DNA from: Pseudochryseolinea flava
Lineage (GTDB): Bacteria > Bacteroidota > Bacteroidia > Cytophagales > Cyclobacteriaceae
DNA length: 64,000 bases
Direction: 5' to 3'
NCBI RefSeq assembly: GCF_003286915.1
Contig: NZ_QMFY01000014.1
Coordinates: forward strand, 62,001 to 126,000
A program made the position numbers and the translations under genes. This document shows positions 29,756 through 39,149 of the stretch, one piece after another (position 1 is the first letter of the stretch; the number at the start of each line of letters is the position of its first letter). Below the pieces are notes generated by a model that was given only the letters and a program-made list of their open reading frames with translations, had not been told where the DNA came from and made no database searches.

Positions 29756-29789
29756 GGGTTGCCCAGCAATGGGTGACCCTTTTTCTTTT
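29756..29789 (+). terminator. Rho-independent terminator between SusD and GH43
   Basis: GGGTTGCCCA (29756-29765) pairs with TGGGTGACCC (29770-29779), ten pairs with two G-T wobbles and a GCAA tetraloop. It is followed by TTTTTCTTTTC. It would end or attenuate the susCD transcript before the GH43 gene at 29826. Confidence 0.8.
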
Positions 29790-29825
29790 CCTACTGTCGT
29801 AGTATGTTTATAATAAACGAAACTG

Positions 29826-31421
29826 ATGATGCAGCTTATGGATTGTATGTTGAAAATGAAAATTGTGATTGTCTTATTATGGTTTGTAACGGTTCCAGTT
29901 TACGCCCAATCGATCGCGGCGCGCAATCCAATTATATTTGCTGATGTTCCTGATGCTTCGATTATCCGCGTAAAGAATACCTACTACATGAGCAGCACAA
30001 CAATGCACATGAATCCTGGTGTGCCGATCATGAAGTCAGATGACCTTGTCAATTGGCGACTGATCAACTACGCGTATGATACACTTGCAAGTACAGCTGA
30101 ATTAAATCTCGAACATGGGAAGAATACCTATGGAAGAGGATCATGGGCAAGTTCACTCCGTTTCCACAAGGGATTTTTTTACGTTACGACATTCGCGCAA
30201 ACCACAGGCAAGACGTATATTTTTTCAACACGTGATATCGAGCGGGGGCCATGGAAACAATTGTCTTTCAGTCCGGCGTATCACGACCATTCTCTTTTCT
30301 TTGACGACGATGGTAGAGTATACATGATCTATGGTGCCGGCACGTTGAGGTTGATTGAACTGAAAAGTGATTTATCTGGTGTGAAGCAAGATGTCTCAGA
30401 AAAGGTAATTATTGAAAATGCAAGTGCTCCCGCTGGAGTAGACATCGGATTGAAAGCGGAAGGCTCACAACTGTTTAAGATCAATGGCAAGTATTATCTT
30501 TTTAATATCACCTGGCCCAAAGGAGGTATGCGCACCGTTGTCGTACATCGTGCAGATAAGATCAGCGGACCTTATGAAGGTCGTTTATCCTTGCAGGATC
30601 TTGGTGTGGCGCAGGGAGGCCTGATTGATACCCCAGATGGAAATTGGTATGCATATCTTTTCAGAGATTATGGTGCGGTAGGAAGAATACCTTATTTGGT
30701 TCCTGTAAAATGGATTGATGGATGGCCCGTACTCGGTGTTCAAGGAAAGGTACCTGAAGTACTTCCGCTATCAGCAAACAAAAGTTTGATTCCAGGAATC
30801 GTCAACTCCGACGAGTTCGAAAGGTTAGAAAAAAAATATTCACTTCCATTGGTGTGGCAATGGAATCATAATCCCGACAATCGTTGCTGGTCATTGTCTG
30901 CGCGCAAAGGCTTTCTTCGTTTAACAACCGGAAGAATTGACAGCAGCTTTTTACAAGCGAGGAATACCTTAACACAGCGTACCGTTGGGCCGCAATGCTC
31001 AGGTATAATCAAATTGGATGTTAGTGGAATGAAGTCAGGAGATTTTGCAGGCTTGTCGCTACTTCAACGTCGATACGGATTGATAGGTGTTAAGGTGAGT
31101 GATGAAGATAAATCTATTGTCATGATCAGTGCCGAGTCTGACAATCCGCAAGAGCTGCAGCGAATTCCATTGCACGAGAACATCGTTTTCTTAAAAGTAG
31201 AATGTGATTTCAGGTCGATGACAGACAACGCTTATTTCTACTATAGTGTTGATGGCACGCACTGGAATCCAATTGGTGAAAAAATAAAAATGAAATACAC
31301 CCTTCCGCATTTCATGGGTTATCGTTTTGGTTTGTTCAATTATGCAACGAAAAATGTCGGAGGATATGCCGACTATGATTATTTCAGAATAGAGGAGCGA
31401 ATCACATCAACGAAGCCATAA
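29826..31421 (+). CDS. GH43 glycoside hydrolase with C-terminal beta-sandwich
   Basis: A 531-residue exported GH43. Several in-frame ATGs lie at the start (residues 1, 2, 5, 8 and 11), and no clear ribosome site decides between them. The signal peptide is MKIVIVLLWFVTVPVYAQ from residue 11. The propeller (about 33-320) shows base D43 in ADVPDASI, D154 in YHDHSLFFDDDG and acid E212 in LKAEGSQLFKINGKYY. The C-terminal module (about 340-527) is concanavalin-like (CSGIIKLDVSGMKSGDFAGL, YFYYSVDGTHW). It differs from the 8674 GH43 in motif detail, so it probably has a different linkage preference, as arabinofuranosidase or xylosidase. It stands between terminator 29756 and the next SusC promoter region. 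Confidence 0.92.
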   Translation: MMQLMDCMLKMKIVIVLLWFVTVPVYAQSIAARNPIIFADVPDASIIRVKNTYYMSSTTMHMNPGVPIMKSDDLVNWRLINYAYDTLASTAELNLEHGKNTYGRGSWASSLRFHKGFFYVTTFAQTTGKTYIFSTRDIERGPWKQLSFSPAYHDHSLFFDDDGRVYMIYGAGTLRLIELKSDLSGVKQDVSEKVIIENASAPAGVDIGLKAEGSQLFKINGKYYLFNITWPKGGMRTVVVHRADKISGPYEGRLSLQDLGVAQGGLIDTPDGNWYAYLFRDYGAVGRIPYLVPVKWIDGWPVLGVQGKVPEVLPLSANKSLIPGIVNSDEFERLEKKYSLPLVWQWNHNPDNRCWSLSARKGFLRLTTGRIDSSFLQARNTLTQRTVGPQCSGIIKLDVSGMKSGDFAGLSLLQRRYGLIGVKVSDEDKSIVMISAESDNPQELQRIPLHENIVFLKVECDFRSMTDNAYFYYSVDGTHWNPIGEKIKMKYTLPHFMGYRFGLFNYATKNVGGYADYDYFRIEERITSTKP

Positions 31422-31736
31422 ATTTTGGCTGCAGTCGAAATTGTAAGCATCGATTTCAGTTTCAGGTTATTTCCAGCTTCCTGATCCGATAGGTTGTTGG
31501 GGCATACTTGACCAACGCTGTTCAGCAAATCCCATAGATCATTTTTAAGCAATAGCCCTTACGCGATATCCAGTCAGGTTGTCGAGTTTCTAATAGTGCA
31601 AACGTGTGCAAAATTCCTCGGCGGCTTTAATTGGAAGTTCCTCGGTGATCGAATAGCCAATTTCGATTACTTAATTGTCACATGAACACTTAACTAAAGT
31701 GTCACGTGAATGCATTATCACCTAACGAAACACTCT
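31422..31736. other. 315-base gap, promoter region of third SusC
   Basis: No gene seen. GTGTGCAAAATTCCTCG (31604-31620) is a weak 13-of-17 match to the shared motif found at 49690, 52274 and 19077. The last 60 bases hold direct and inverted repeats that are listed separately. Confidence 0.45.
31676..31710. promoter_or_regulatory. Direct and inverted repeats upstream of SusC
   Basis: TGTCACATGAA (31676-31686) is repeated as TGTCACGTGAA (31700-31710), start-to-start spacing 24 bases. Between them ACACTT (31686-31691) and AAGTGT (31697-31702) are inverted around AACTA. The array ends 26 bases before the SusC ATG, a fitting place for a dimeric activator or repressor. CTTAACTGTCACGTTAATGA at 49811-49830, over the AraC gene start, shares the CTTAACT and TGTCACGT elements. 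Confidence 0.45.
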
Positions 31737-34700
31737 ATGAGAAAACTTTATGCACTGTTAATCAGTATGCTTTTCTTTCTAGCATGCGAAGATGCGTGGG
31801 CGGGGAGCGGTGAACGGGTCATGATCACCAACATTCAACAGCAAGCCATTACTGGACAAGTGTTGGATGAAAGCAGCACACCCTTGCCAGGTGTGAATGT
31901 TCTTGTTCGAGGTTCTACAGGCGGAACGGTCACCGACGCTGAAGGAAACTTTTCATTAACCGGTGTGAGTGCCGATGCTGTACTGGTATTTTCTTTCATT
32001 GGCTTCAAAACAAAAGAAGTTAGTGTAAATGGGCAGACTGTTATTAATGTATCCCTTGACGCTGATGTGTTGTCATTAGACGAAGTTGTTGTTACGGCGT
32101 TAGGCGTGCAAAAGGAGTCAAAGAAACTTGGCTATGCAGTCACATCAGTAAAAACAGATGAACTGATCAATAACAGAACAACGAACGTGATGGAGTCGCT
32201 CGAGGGTAAAGTAGCGGGCTTGAATATTTCTCCACCGGCAGCCGGTGCGGGCGCAAGTATGCAGATACGTTTGCGCGGACAAGCTGCATTCGCGGGCGCC
32301 AACAATGCGCCACTCATTGTGATCAACGGTTTACCAATGGATCAAGGTGCGAGAAGTGCGAACGGAAATGGTGCGGTAAATCAGCGTGATCGTGGTGATA
32401 ATTTACAAAACATAAATCCCGATGACATTGAAAGTTTGACGGTTCTAAAAGGGTCAACAGCGGCGGCCATCTATGGTGCACGCGCGGCGAATGGTGCGAT
32501 CATTATCACAACGAAGTCAGGAGGCAAAGATCAAGGCATCGGAATAGATTTCACATCGAGTTACACCAGCTCTCATGCGTTGAATTTTCTTGATGAGATC
32601 ACGCAAACAGAATATGGCGCAGGAAGAGGCGGTGTGAGACCTCAGACACTAGGTGACGCACAGTCTAATGGTCAGTTTGGTTTTGGCGAACGATTAGACG
32701 GTAAGTTAACCATGAACTTCGATGGTGTAGAACGACCCTATTCTGCATATAAGGATAGACTTTTCGATTTTTTGCAAACCGGATCGAACTTCACGAACAC
32801 GTTAGGAATTTCAGGCAGCGGCGCCAACGGGAGTTTTCGCGTATCATTTTCAAATACTGATGCAAAAGGTATCGTTCCAATGAACGAATACAAGAAGCGC
32901 ATTTTCAATGTTGGTATCAATCACAATCTCACCAGCAAGTTGAGCCTGCAGCTTAATGTAAATTATGCTGCAGAACAAAACATTAACCCACCTCAAATCG
33001 GAACGCAAGGCGATGGTGCCATCAACTTCTTTACCCGTATGTCGATATCGACACCACTCATAGCTTTTGAGCAAAGCGCAATTAATCCGGATACCGATGC
33101 TGAATTTCGCACAAGCTCTTTCCTTGGTACTGTTAATAATCCATATTTTCCTATTCAGAAACGTCAGTTCTTCAATGATGATAGGAACCGCTTGCTGGCA
33201 ACAGCGACATTACGCTATAAGCTAACCGAATGGTTATACATTCAGGGGCGATATAATTTTGATCGCGGTTCGAACTTCATGGAGTGGAATCAACTCAATG
33301 GATCGGGAGCGCCATCAATTGTTGATGAATTTGGTAAGTTCCGAGGACGCTATGATATTCAACAAGACCAAACACAAGACATCAATGCTGACTTCCTCGT
33401 TGGCGGTAATAAAGAATTTGGAAAATTTTCGGTCGACGCTAGCGTCGGTGGTAACACATGGCGAACAAAATTCCAACAGCACTCGCAATATTCAAGAAGT
33501 TTTACAGTAGCCGATCTTTACACACTCAAGAATGGTACTATCACCTGGCTTAATGAGCCCGACGTTAATCTTCAAAACTATGCACCATACGTCTTTAATA
33601 GAACGCGCATCAACTCGCTCTATGGTTGGGCTGAATTTGGATACAACGGTTTAGCGTATATCAATTTTACGGGTCGACAAGATTGGTTCTCTGTATTAAA
33701 CCCTGATGATAACAGTGTGTTCTATCCTTCGGTGTCTGGTAGTTTCATCTTCTCTGAATTACTTGAAGAGCAAAACTGGTTGTCTTATGGTAAGTTCCGA
33801 GCCTCATGGGCAAAAGTTGGAAGCGCTAATGGTGTAAATCCCTACGACGGTATACTGAACTATATTATTAATCCGCCCTTTAGTAATCAGGCAACAGCTG
33901 GTTTGTCAGGCACACTCGCGCCAAATCCTTTGCTGCGACCGTTCACTGTCGTAGAGAAAGAAGTTGGCGTGGAGATGAGATTGTTCAACAACAGATTGCT
34001 CCTCGATATTGGTGCCTTTGATAAAGTAACCACAGACCAAATATTGGAAGTAGCCATTTCAAGTGCATCGGGTTTCAACAACACCAAACAGAATAAGGCT
34101 TCTCTACAAAATCGTGGTTTAGAAACATTGATTGAAGCAACACCGATTCAAGGGCGAGATTTTTCATGGACAACCTCTTGGAATAATGCTTACTTAAAAA
34201 CCGAGGTGCTCGATGTCGGTAACGAAAGCGGTACGATGTTGGTACTGTACTTCAACGGTACTGGAAACGAGTTCCTTGGCGAATTACGATACACCGAGGG
34301 ATTGGCGATGAATCAACTATATACAAGAACATACCGACGCAATGCAAATGGACAAGTTGTAGTTGATGCTAATGGGCGATTGTTGGAAACTACACCATCT
34401 ACGCCGGGTGCCGAAAAGACAAACGGGTTTCTTCCGGTTGGTAGTTCAATCCCTAAACACGTAGGGGGTTGGAATAACACTTTGCGCTATAAAAATCTTT
34501 CGCTCGGCATTCACATCGATTATAAATTCGGAGGTACTGTTCTTTCATCAACGCATTTAAATATGCTAAGACAAGGACATTCGAAACTCTCCTTGCAGGG
34601 ACGTCGCGAGGGAGAGAATGGAATTGTTTTCCCTGCCGTGTATGAGGCATCTGGTGAGCCCAACACAACTGCTGTAACAGACCTTCAAGGGTTCTATGCA

Positions 34701-34997
34701 GATTATCGCAATAAGCAAATTGGCGACCCTTTTGTCTTCAAGTCAGACTTTATTAAGCTTCGAAATATTTCCATTTCGTACAACTTCACAACCGCACTTC
34801 GAAAGGTTTCAGCTTTGAACTTTATCAAGGCACTTACACTTACGGCAGGTTGTCGCAATGTAGCGATTCTCTATAAAGACCTTCCTGGACTAGACCCTGA
34901 ATCAGTCCAGTCATCCGGCGATTTCCGAGCTGGTTACGAAAACGCAGCACTACCCACCACGCGTAATTACAACCTTACCTTAAACGCTAGATTTTAA
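31737..34997 (+). CDS. SusC/RagA-family TonB-dependent oligosaccharide transporter
   Basis: A complete 1086-residue transporter. ATG 31737 is preferred over 31710 because it directly begins the signal peptide (MRKLYALLISMLFFLACEDAWA). The regulatory-like domain (about 37-110) has TPLPGVNVLVRGS and TVTDAEGNFSLTG. The plug (about 120-255) has VVVTALGVQKESKKLGYAVTSVK and TAAAIYGARAANGAIIITT. The barrel finishes with NYNLTLNARF. The VVVTALG form of the SusC box marks it as a different SusC subgroup from the 24602 gene (VIVVGYG), so it likely imports a different glycan fragment. SusD begins four bases after the stop. Confidence 0.96.
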   Translation: MRKLYALLISMLFFLACEDAWAGSGERVMITNIQQQAITGQVLDESSTPLPGVNVLVRGSTGGTVTDAEGNFSLTGVSADAVLVFSFIGFKTKEVSVNGQTVINVSLDADVLSLDEVVVTALGVQKESKKLGYAVTSVKTDELINNRTTNVMESLEGKVAGLNISPPAAGAGASMQIRLRGQAAFAGANNAPLIVINGLPMDQGARSANGNGAVNQRDRGDNLQNINPDDIESLTVLKGSTAAAIYGARAANGAIIITTKSGGKDQGIGIDFTSSYTSSHALNFLDEITQTEYGAGRGGVRPQTLGDAQSNGQFGFGERLDGKLTMNFDGVERPYSAYKDRLFDFLQTGSNFTNTLGISGSGANGSFRVSFSNTDAKGIVPMNEYKKRIFNVGINHNLTSKLSLQLNVNYAAEQNINPPQIGTQGDGAINFFTRMSISTPLIAFEQSAINPDTDAEFRTSSFLGTVNNPYFPIQKRQFFNDDRNRLLATATLRYKLTEWLYIQGRYNFDRGSNFMEWNQLNGSGAPSIVDEFGKFRGRYDIQQDQTQDINADFLVGGNKEFGKFSVDASVGGNTWRTKFQQHSQYSRSFTVADLYTLKNGTITWLNEPDVNLQNYAPYVFNRTRINSLYGWAEFGYNGLAYINFTGRQDWFSVLNPDDNSVFYPSVSGSFIFSELLEEQNWLSYGKFRASWAKVGSANGVNPYDGILNYIINPPFSNQATAGLSGTLAPNPLLRPFTVVEKEVGVEMRLFNNRLLLDIGAFDKVTTDQILEVAISSASGFNNTKQNKASLQNRGLETLIEATPIQGRDFSWTTSWNNAYLKTEVLDVGNESGTMLVLYFNGTGNEFLGELRYTEGLAMNQLYTRTYRRNANGQVVVDANGRLLETTPSTPGAEKTNGFLPVGSSIPKHVGGWNNTLRYKNLSLGIHIDYKFGGTVLSSTHLNMLRQGHSKLSLQGRREGENGIVFPAVYEASGEPNTTAVTDLQGFYADYRNKQIGDPFVFKSDFIKLRNISISYNFTTALRKVSALNFIKALTLTAGCRNVAILYKDLPGLDPESVQSSGDFRAGYENAALPTTRNYNLTLNARF

Positions 34998-35001
34998 TAT
35001 C

Positions 35002-36549
35002 ATGAAAACCATAAAGAACTGCATAATATTGGGCCTCGCACTTTCACTCACCACGGGGTGTGACAAAGATTTCGTCGAGGTGAACACGAATCCATACGCC
35101 GTTTTAGATGTAGATCCGGCGCTCCTTTTTGCGGGTGCACAACGCACGCACTTGGGCACTTGGACGGCGGAACACACGATCGTTCAACACTTTGTTTGTC
35201 CGTACAATACCGGTGCAAATGTTGGCTTCAACTTCAATGAAGACATCGACTTAATTAACAATCCCAAGTGGGATCAGTCGTATCCCACAGCCATTCGCAA
35301 CTTGGTGCATGCAATAGATCTCTTGGGTGAAGAAACTAACCGGGTCAATTTGTTGAGCATGATTCGAATATGGAAAGCACAAGTTTTTATGGGTGTCGTC
35401 GATGAATACGGCGATGTTCCTTACTTCGATGCCGGTAAAGCATTGGACTTTGTATACTTTCCTACATACGACGACGACGCGGAAATTTATGAACATTTGT
35501 ATAATGAGTTAAAGGGAGCCATGGCAGCTTTTAATCCTGAAGCCGACTTCGTTCCGGAGGATTTGTTTTACGGTAAAAACAGTCCAAATCCGGCAGCAGA
35601 TGAAGCAGCACAAATTGAAAAATGGAGAAAACTTGGCAATTCACTTTTACTAAGATTAGGCATGCGTTATTCGAAGCTGGATCCTGATAAGGCTGAAAGT
35701 ATTGTGAAGGAAGCTATCGCAGGTGGCGTGATGACGTCCAATGCAGATAATGCCTACGTGAAGTATGGTAGTGGCGCTGTACATGCTGACAATAATAACT
35801 TGCGAAATTTTTCTCAGTTCAATTATGCAGCGGAGCCTTTCGTCGACCGATTGAAAGCAACCAACGATCCAAGAGCAAAATATATCCTCGCTACCTTCGA
35901 CGATCCGGGCGCTGTTGTCAATGACACAGACCCTGATACAGAATTAGAAAATCAGTTCGGTGTTCCAATTGGCGTGACCAGTGTCGATCTAGTTAATCCC
36001 GCATTACCATACCGCGGCGCAAGAGGAGCAGGTGTGAATTATTCACAAATGAACATATGGACCATCGCTTCGCCATCTGCGCCTGAATTTTTTGTCACCT
36101 ATGCACAAACATCATTGTTGTTAGCAGAGGCCGCATTTCGGGGATGGATCGATGGTGACGCTCAGGAGTTTTATGAGAATGCAATTATCGCTGATATGGA
36201 AACATATACATTGTATCCTCAAACAAAACCTATCACACAAAATGAGATCGAAGATTATCTCGCGGAGCCCGGCGTTGCTTACAACGAAACCGACGCGCTT
36301 GAACTCATCAACACGGAATATTGGGTGGTTAACTTACGGAACGGAACAGAAGCCTATGCGAATTTTAGGCGAAGTGGTTTTCCAGAGCTAAGTCCAAATC
36401 TGTTTAATACTAAACTCAATGGCGGCTTTGCCAGACGGATGTCGTACCCTGACCGGGAAGCATCGGCTAATGGCGATAGTTATGCTGAAGGCGCGAGCGC
36501 CATTGGTGGTGATAACTTGTTATCTCGTGTTTTTTGGGATGTCGAATAA
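35002..36549 (+). CDS. SusD/RagB-family lipoprotein (SusD_2-like)
   Basis: A 515-residue lipoprotein with lipobox LTTGC (Cys20) followed by DKDF. The N-terminus FVEVNTNPYAVLDVDPALLFAGAQ is characteristic of the SusD-like subgroup often annotated SusD/RagB-like 2. Internal motifs include RIWKAQVFMGVVDEYGDVPYFDA, GNSLLLRLGMRYSKLDP and TSLLLAEAAFRGW. It ends with DNLLSRVFWDVE rather than the common NPGW. It is coupled to the preceding SusC (four-base gap) and followed by terminator 36583. It would bind the oligosaccharide at the cell surface for that SusC. Confidence 0.94.
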   Translation: MKTIKNCIILGLALSLTTGCDKDFVEVNTNPYAVLDVDPALLFAGAQRTHLGTWTAEHTIVQHFVCPYNTGANVGFNFNEDIDLINNPKWDQSYPTAIRNLVHAIDLLGEETNRVNLLSMIRIWKAQVFMGVVDEYGDVPYFDAGKALDFVYFPTYDDDAEIYEHLYNELKGAMAAFNPEADFVPEDLFYGKNSPNPAADEAAQIEKWRKLGNSLLLRLGMRYSKLDPDKAESIVKEAIAGGVMTSNADNAYVKYGSGAVHADNNNLRNFSQFNYAAEPFVDRLKATNDPRAKYILATFDDPGAVVNDTDPDTELENQFGVPIGVTSVDLVNPALPYRGARGAGVNYSQMNIWTIASPSAPEFFVTYAQTSLLLAEAAFRGWIDGDAQEFYENAIIADMETYTLYPQTKPITQNEIEDYLAEPGVAYNETDALELINTEYWVVNLRNGTEAYANFRRSGFPELSPNLFNTKLNGGFARRMSYPDREASANGDSYAEGASAIGGDNLLSRVFWDVE

Positions 36550-36582
36550 ATTTTCTCTCTTCTGGGTTTTGAAGTTTGGTTA

Positions 36583-36626
36583 AAAGGCGACTGATTTTTT
36601 TCAGTTGCCTTTGCTTCTTCCTTTTC
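36583..36626 (+). terminator. Rho-independent terminator after SusD
   Basis: AAAGGCGACTGA (36583-36594) pairs with TCAGTTGCCTTT (36601-36612) through one G-T wobble, with a TTTTTT loop, then GCTTCTTCCTTTTC. It lies 33 bases after the SusD stop and could work in both directions because of the A-run before it. Confidence 0.7.
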
Positions 36627-36683
36627 AAAGGACAATCTCTGTCCTTATACGATTGCTTTGTCTTTACATTAACCACTGATGCT

Positions 36684-37700
36684 ATGAAAAAAACTACCCT
36701 CTTCACTATCGCGTTTGTATTTTTTTGCTTGTTGATACTCTCTTGCGCCGATGATGATGATTCAAGTCAAGAAGAAGTAAGTCAAGGGCTAATTGCCACT
36801 GATGCGCAGCTTGTCAATTTTGGATCGGGATATTCCTTCACGGAAGGTCCTGCTGTCGATAAAAATGGAAATGTTTTCTTTACCGATCAGCCCAATGATA
36901 TCATATACAAATGGGAAGCAAGTAGCGGAACAATCTCGCCGTTCTTAGAAGAAACAGGACGTGCCAATGGAATGGCTTTCGATAAGGATGGTAACCTGAT
37001 TGTATGTGCAGACATGCACGGAGAGATCTGGAAGATTATGCCCAATGGCACACATCAGGTTCTCATCGAAGACTACCAAGGCAAACTTTTAAATGGACCT
37101 AACGACGTTTGGATTAATCCTGTTACCGGCGGCATGTATATCACAGATCCAATGTTTCCGCGTGGTTATTGGAACGATGAAGATCCACGAAAATCGAATA
37201 ATCCAAATTGGCCACCCACTTATTCGCAACAGGCAGATGAAGGTAAAGGAGGTCACGTTTATTTTCTTGCGCCTGGTGCTGATGAATTGACACGTGTGAC
37301 AACACAAGCAGGGTGGGATGCTGACGCTTGGCCCAATGGCGTTGTAGGAACAGCGGATGGAAAAAAACTTTATGTGAACAAATGGGCAGGCGATAACATG
37401 GGCGGTACATGGGTTTTCGACATCAACGCAGACGGAACTCTTTCCAATATGAAGAAGTTCGCAGACATGGGTGGTGATGGTATGTCGATGGACGAACGTG
37501 GAAATATTTATATCAGCAATGGATTTGGTGTTGTGGTATTTGATCCGTCGGGTAAAGAGCTGGTAAGAATATTTACGGGTGGCGGCGCTACAAACAACGT
37601 CTTTGGTGGAAGCGACGGGAAAACATTATTCATAACCGGGCCAATCGACAAAGTAAATGGATTGAAAATGAATGTTAAGGGCATTGAAAAATTTGAGTAA
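36684..37700 (+). CDS. SMP-30/gluconolactonase-family lipoprotein
   Basis: A 338-residue six-bladed propeller lactonase, predicted to open aldono- or uronolactones to the acids. ATG 36684 starts a lipoprotein signal (FCLLILSC, Cys21); the longer frame from 36576 would run through the terminator and is rejected. Cys21 is followed by ADDDDSSQEE, an acidic stretch resembling the surface-export signal of Bacteroidota lipoproteins. Metal ligands typical of the family are visible as Glu in SFTEGPAVD, Asn in NGPNDVWINP and Asp in GGDGMSMDERG. It lies directly upstream of the transporter, RraA-like and dehydratase genes. A lactonase step fits both the sugar-acid module here and the pentonate route on the opposite strand. 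Confidence 0.88.
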   Translation: MKKTTLFTIAFVFFCLLILSCADDDDSSQEEVSQGLIATDAQLVNFGSGYSFTEGPAVDKNGNVFFTDQPNDIIYKWEASSGTISPFLEETGRANGMAFDKDGNLIVCADMHGEIWKIMPNGTHQVLIEDYQGKLLNGPNDVWINPVTGGMYITDPMFPRGYWNDEDPRKSNNPNWPPTYSQQADEGKGGHVYFLAPGADELTRVTTQAGWDADAWPNGVVGTADGKKLYVNKWAGDNMGGTWVFDINADGTLSNMKKFADMGGDGMSMDERGNIYISNGFGVVVFDPSGKELVRIFTGGGATNNVFGGSDGKTLFITGPIDKVNGLKMNVKGIEKFE

Positions 37701-37892
37701 ACATGTCTTTGTTTAAAATCTTTCACTGTGCATTAATGGAAGTATAAATGGTTTGATCAATCGTTCTTTCAAGTAAATAAGCATACCGCGGATTTGGGAA
37801 ACCAGTATGCTTCCAATGGTAGATCGAATCGGTCAATACATTCGCTCTGTGTTGATCTTGTTTCTTCGCCAATGGGTTACTGTGGTAGAAAA

Positions 37893-37931
37893 GGAATTTG
37901 AGTAGTTCTCGGACTACTCAGTTCCGTTTTT
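37893..37931 (+). terminator. Rho-independent terminator after lactonase
   Basis: TGAGTAGT (37899-37906) and ACTACTCA (37913-37920) form the core stem, extended by GGAA (37893-37896) with TTCC (37922-37925), then GTTTTTACC. The rest of the 309-base gap 37701-38009 shows no gene. It contains TTGTTTAAAATC (37709-37720), a partial copy of the shared motif. Confidence 0.65.
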
Positions 37932-38009
37932 ACCGGATTATTCAACGGGTATCGCTCCTTGTTAATTGATCTTTCGTTTTTATGGGAGAAATTTAATTCC
38001 GAAGTATTC

Positions 38010-39149
38010 ATGCCTACGCTCAATCGTTCACTGATCATTGCCTGTGTCTTCTTTGCGCTCTGTTTCATACTGGCAACGTCGTTGAATGCTCATCTTTATG
38101 CGGGGTGGTTGCTGATGATGTTTTTTGTTTCACTTGCCTTTTTTCTGCGACGTTATGAAATGTTGAAAGGTTATTCATTTACCGTGATGATTCTCGCGGC
38201 AGTGAGTTTAGCGATGTACTATCCGCAATATTTTGTTTCTGTCGGCGAAGTGAAGTTATCGATCTTGATTGTACCACTGATGCAATTAATCATGTTCGGT
38301 ATGGGCACTGGTTTGAGTATTGATGATTTTTTAGCCGTTGTGAAAATGCCGAAAGGGGTGATTGCCGGCGTTGGCTGTCATTACCTCATTATGCCCTTGG
38401 TGGCATTTCTCATTACACGTCTATTTTCATTTCATGATGAAGTCGCAGCCGGAATTATTCTGATCGGAAGTTGTCCCAACGGACTAGCGTCGAACGTGAT
38501 GACTTATTTAGCGCGTGCAAATCTCGCGCTGTCTGTAACGCTAACGGCGATATCAACATTCATCTCTCCACTCGTCACACCACTATTTATGCAGTTGTTC
38601 GCTGGGGAATATGTTCACATAGATTTTTGGGCGATGGTATGGGATATCACGAAGATTGTTATCCTGCCGGTATGCGCGGGTCTTGTCTTCAATAGATTTT
38701 TCCATGGTCGGTCCAGATTACTTGATAACATTATGCCTGCCATTTCAATGATCGGTATAGGTCTGATCATCGTCGTCATTACGGCAGCAGGTCGTGATTC
38801 GTTACTTGTTGTCGGTGGTTATTTAATTCTGGCGGTGATCATTCATAATATCAGCGGTTATTTTTTTGGTTATTGGTCTGCACGCATGTTGCGTATGGAG
38901 GAAAAAGACTGTCGTACAATTGCCATTGAAGTGGGTTTACAAAACGCCGGACTTGGATCAAGCCTGGCATTGGCCATGGGCAAATTGTCGACGGTTGGAC
39001 TTGCACCAGCAATATTTGCACCCGTCATGAACATCACGGGATCGTCGTTGGCGCTGTGGTGGCGTGGGCGACCGTTGCAGAATGCCGAAGAAAGTATCGA
39101 TTCACCCAACGCCGACGAACCTATCACCTCACTTCGAAATCATGAATAG
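38010..39149 (+). CDS. BASS-family (bile acid:sodium symporter-like) transporter
   Basis: A 379-residue inner-membrane protein with about ten transmembrane helices. ATG 38010 precedes the first helix directly; the TTG at 37959 adds 17 polar residues. BASS family features are MFGMGTGLSIDDF, the ILIGSCPNGLASNVMTYLARANLALSV sodium-site region, and EVGLQNAGLGSSLAL in the second half. Members carry organic anions with sodium, including keto acids and sugar-acid-like compounds. The gene overlaps the RraA-like gene by eight bases, so it is coupled to the sugar-acid enzymes. Import or export of an acid from this module is the likely role; the substrate is inferred from context only. Confidence 0.88.
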   Translation: MPTLNRSLIIACVFFALCFILATSLNAHLYAGWLLMMFFVSLAFFLRRYEMLKGYSFTVMILAAVSLAMYYPQYFVSVGEVKLSILIVPLMQLIMFGMGTGLSIDDFLAVVKMPKGVIAGVGCHYLIMPLVAFLITRLFSFHDEVAAGIILIGSCPNGLASNVMTYLARANLALSVTLTAISTFISPLVTPLFMQLFAGEYVHIDFWAMVWDITKIVILPVCAGLVFNRFFHGRSRLLDNIMPAISMIGIGLIIVVITAAGRDSLLVVGGYLILAVIIHNISGYFFGYWSARMLRMEEKDCRTIAIEVGLQNAGLGSSLALAMGKLSTVGLAPAIFAPVMNITGSSLALWWRGRPLQNAEESIDSPNADEPITSLRNHE

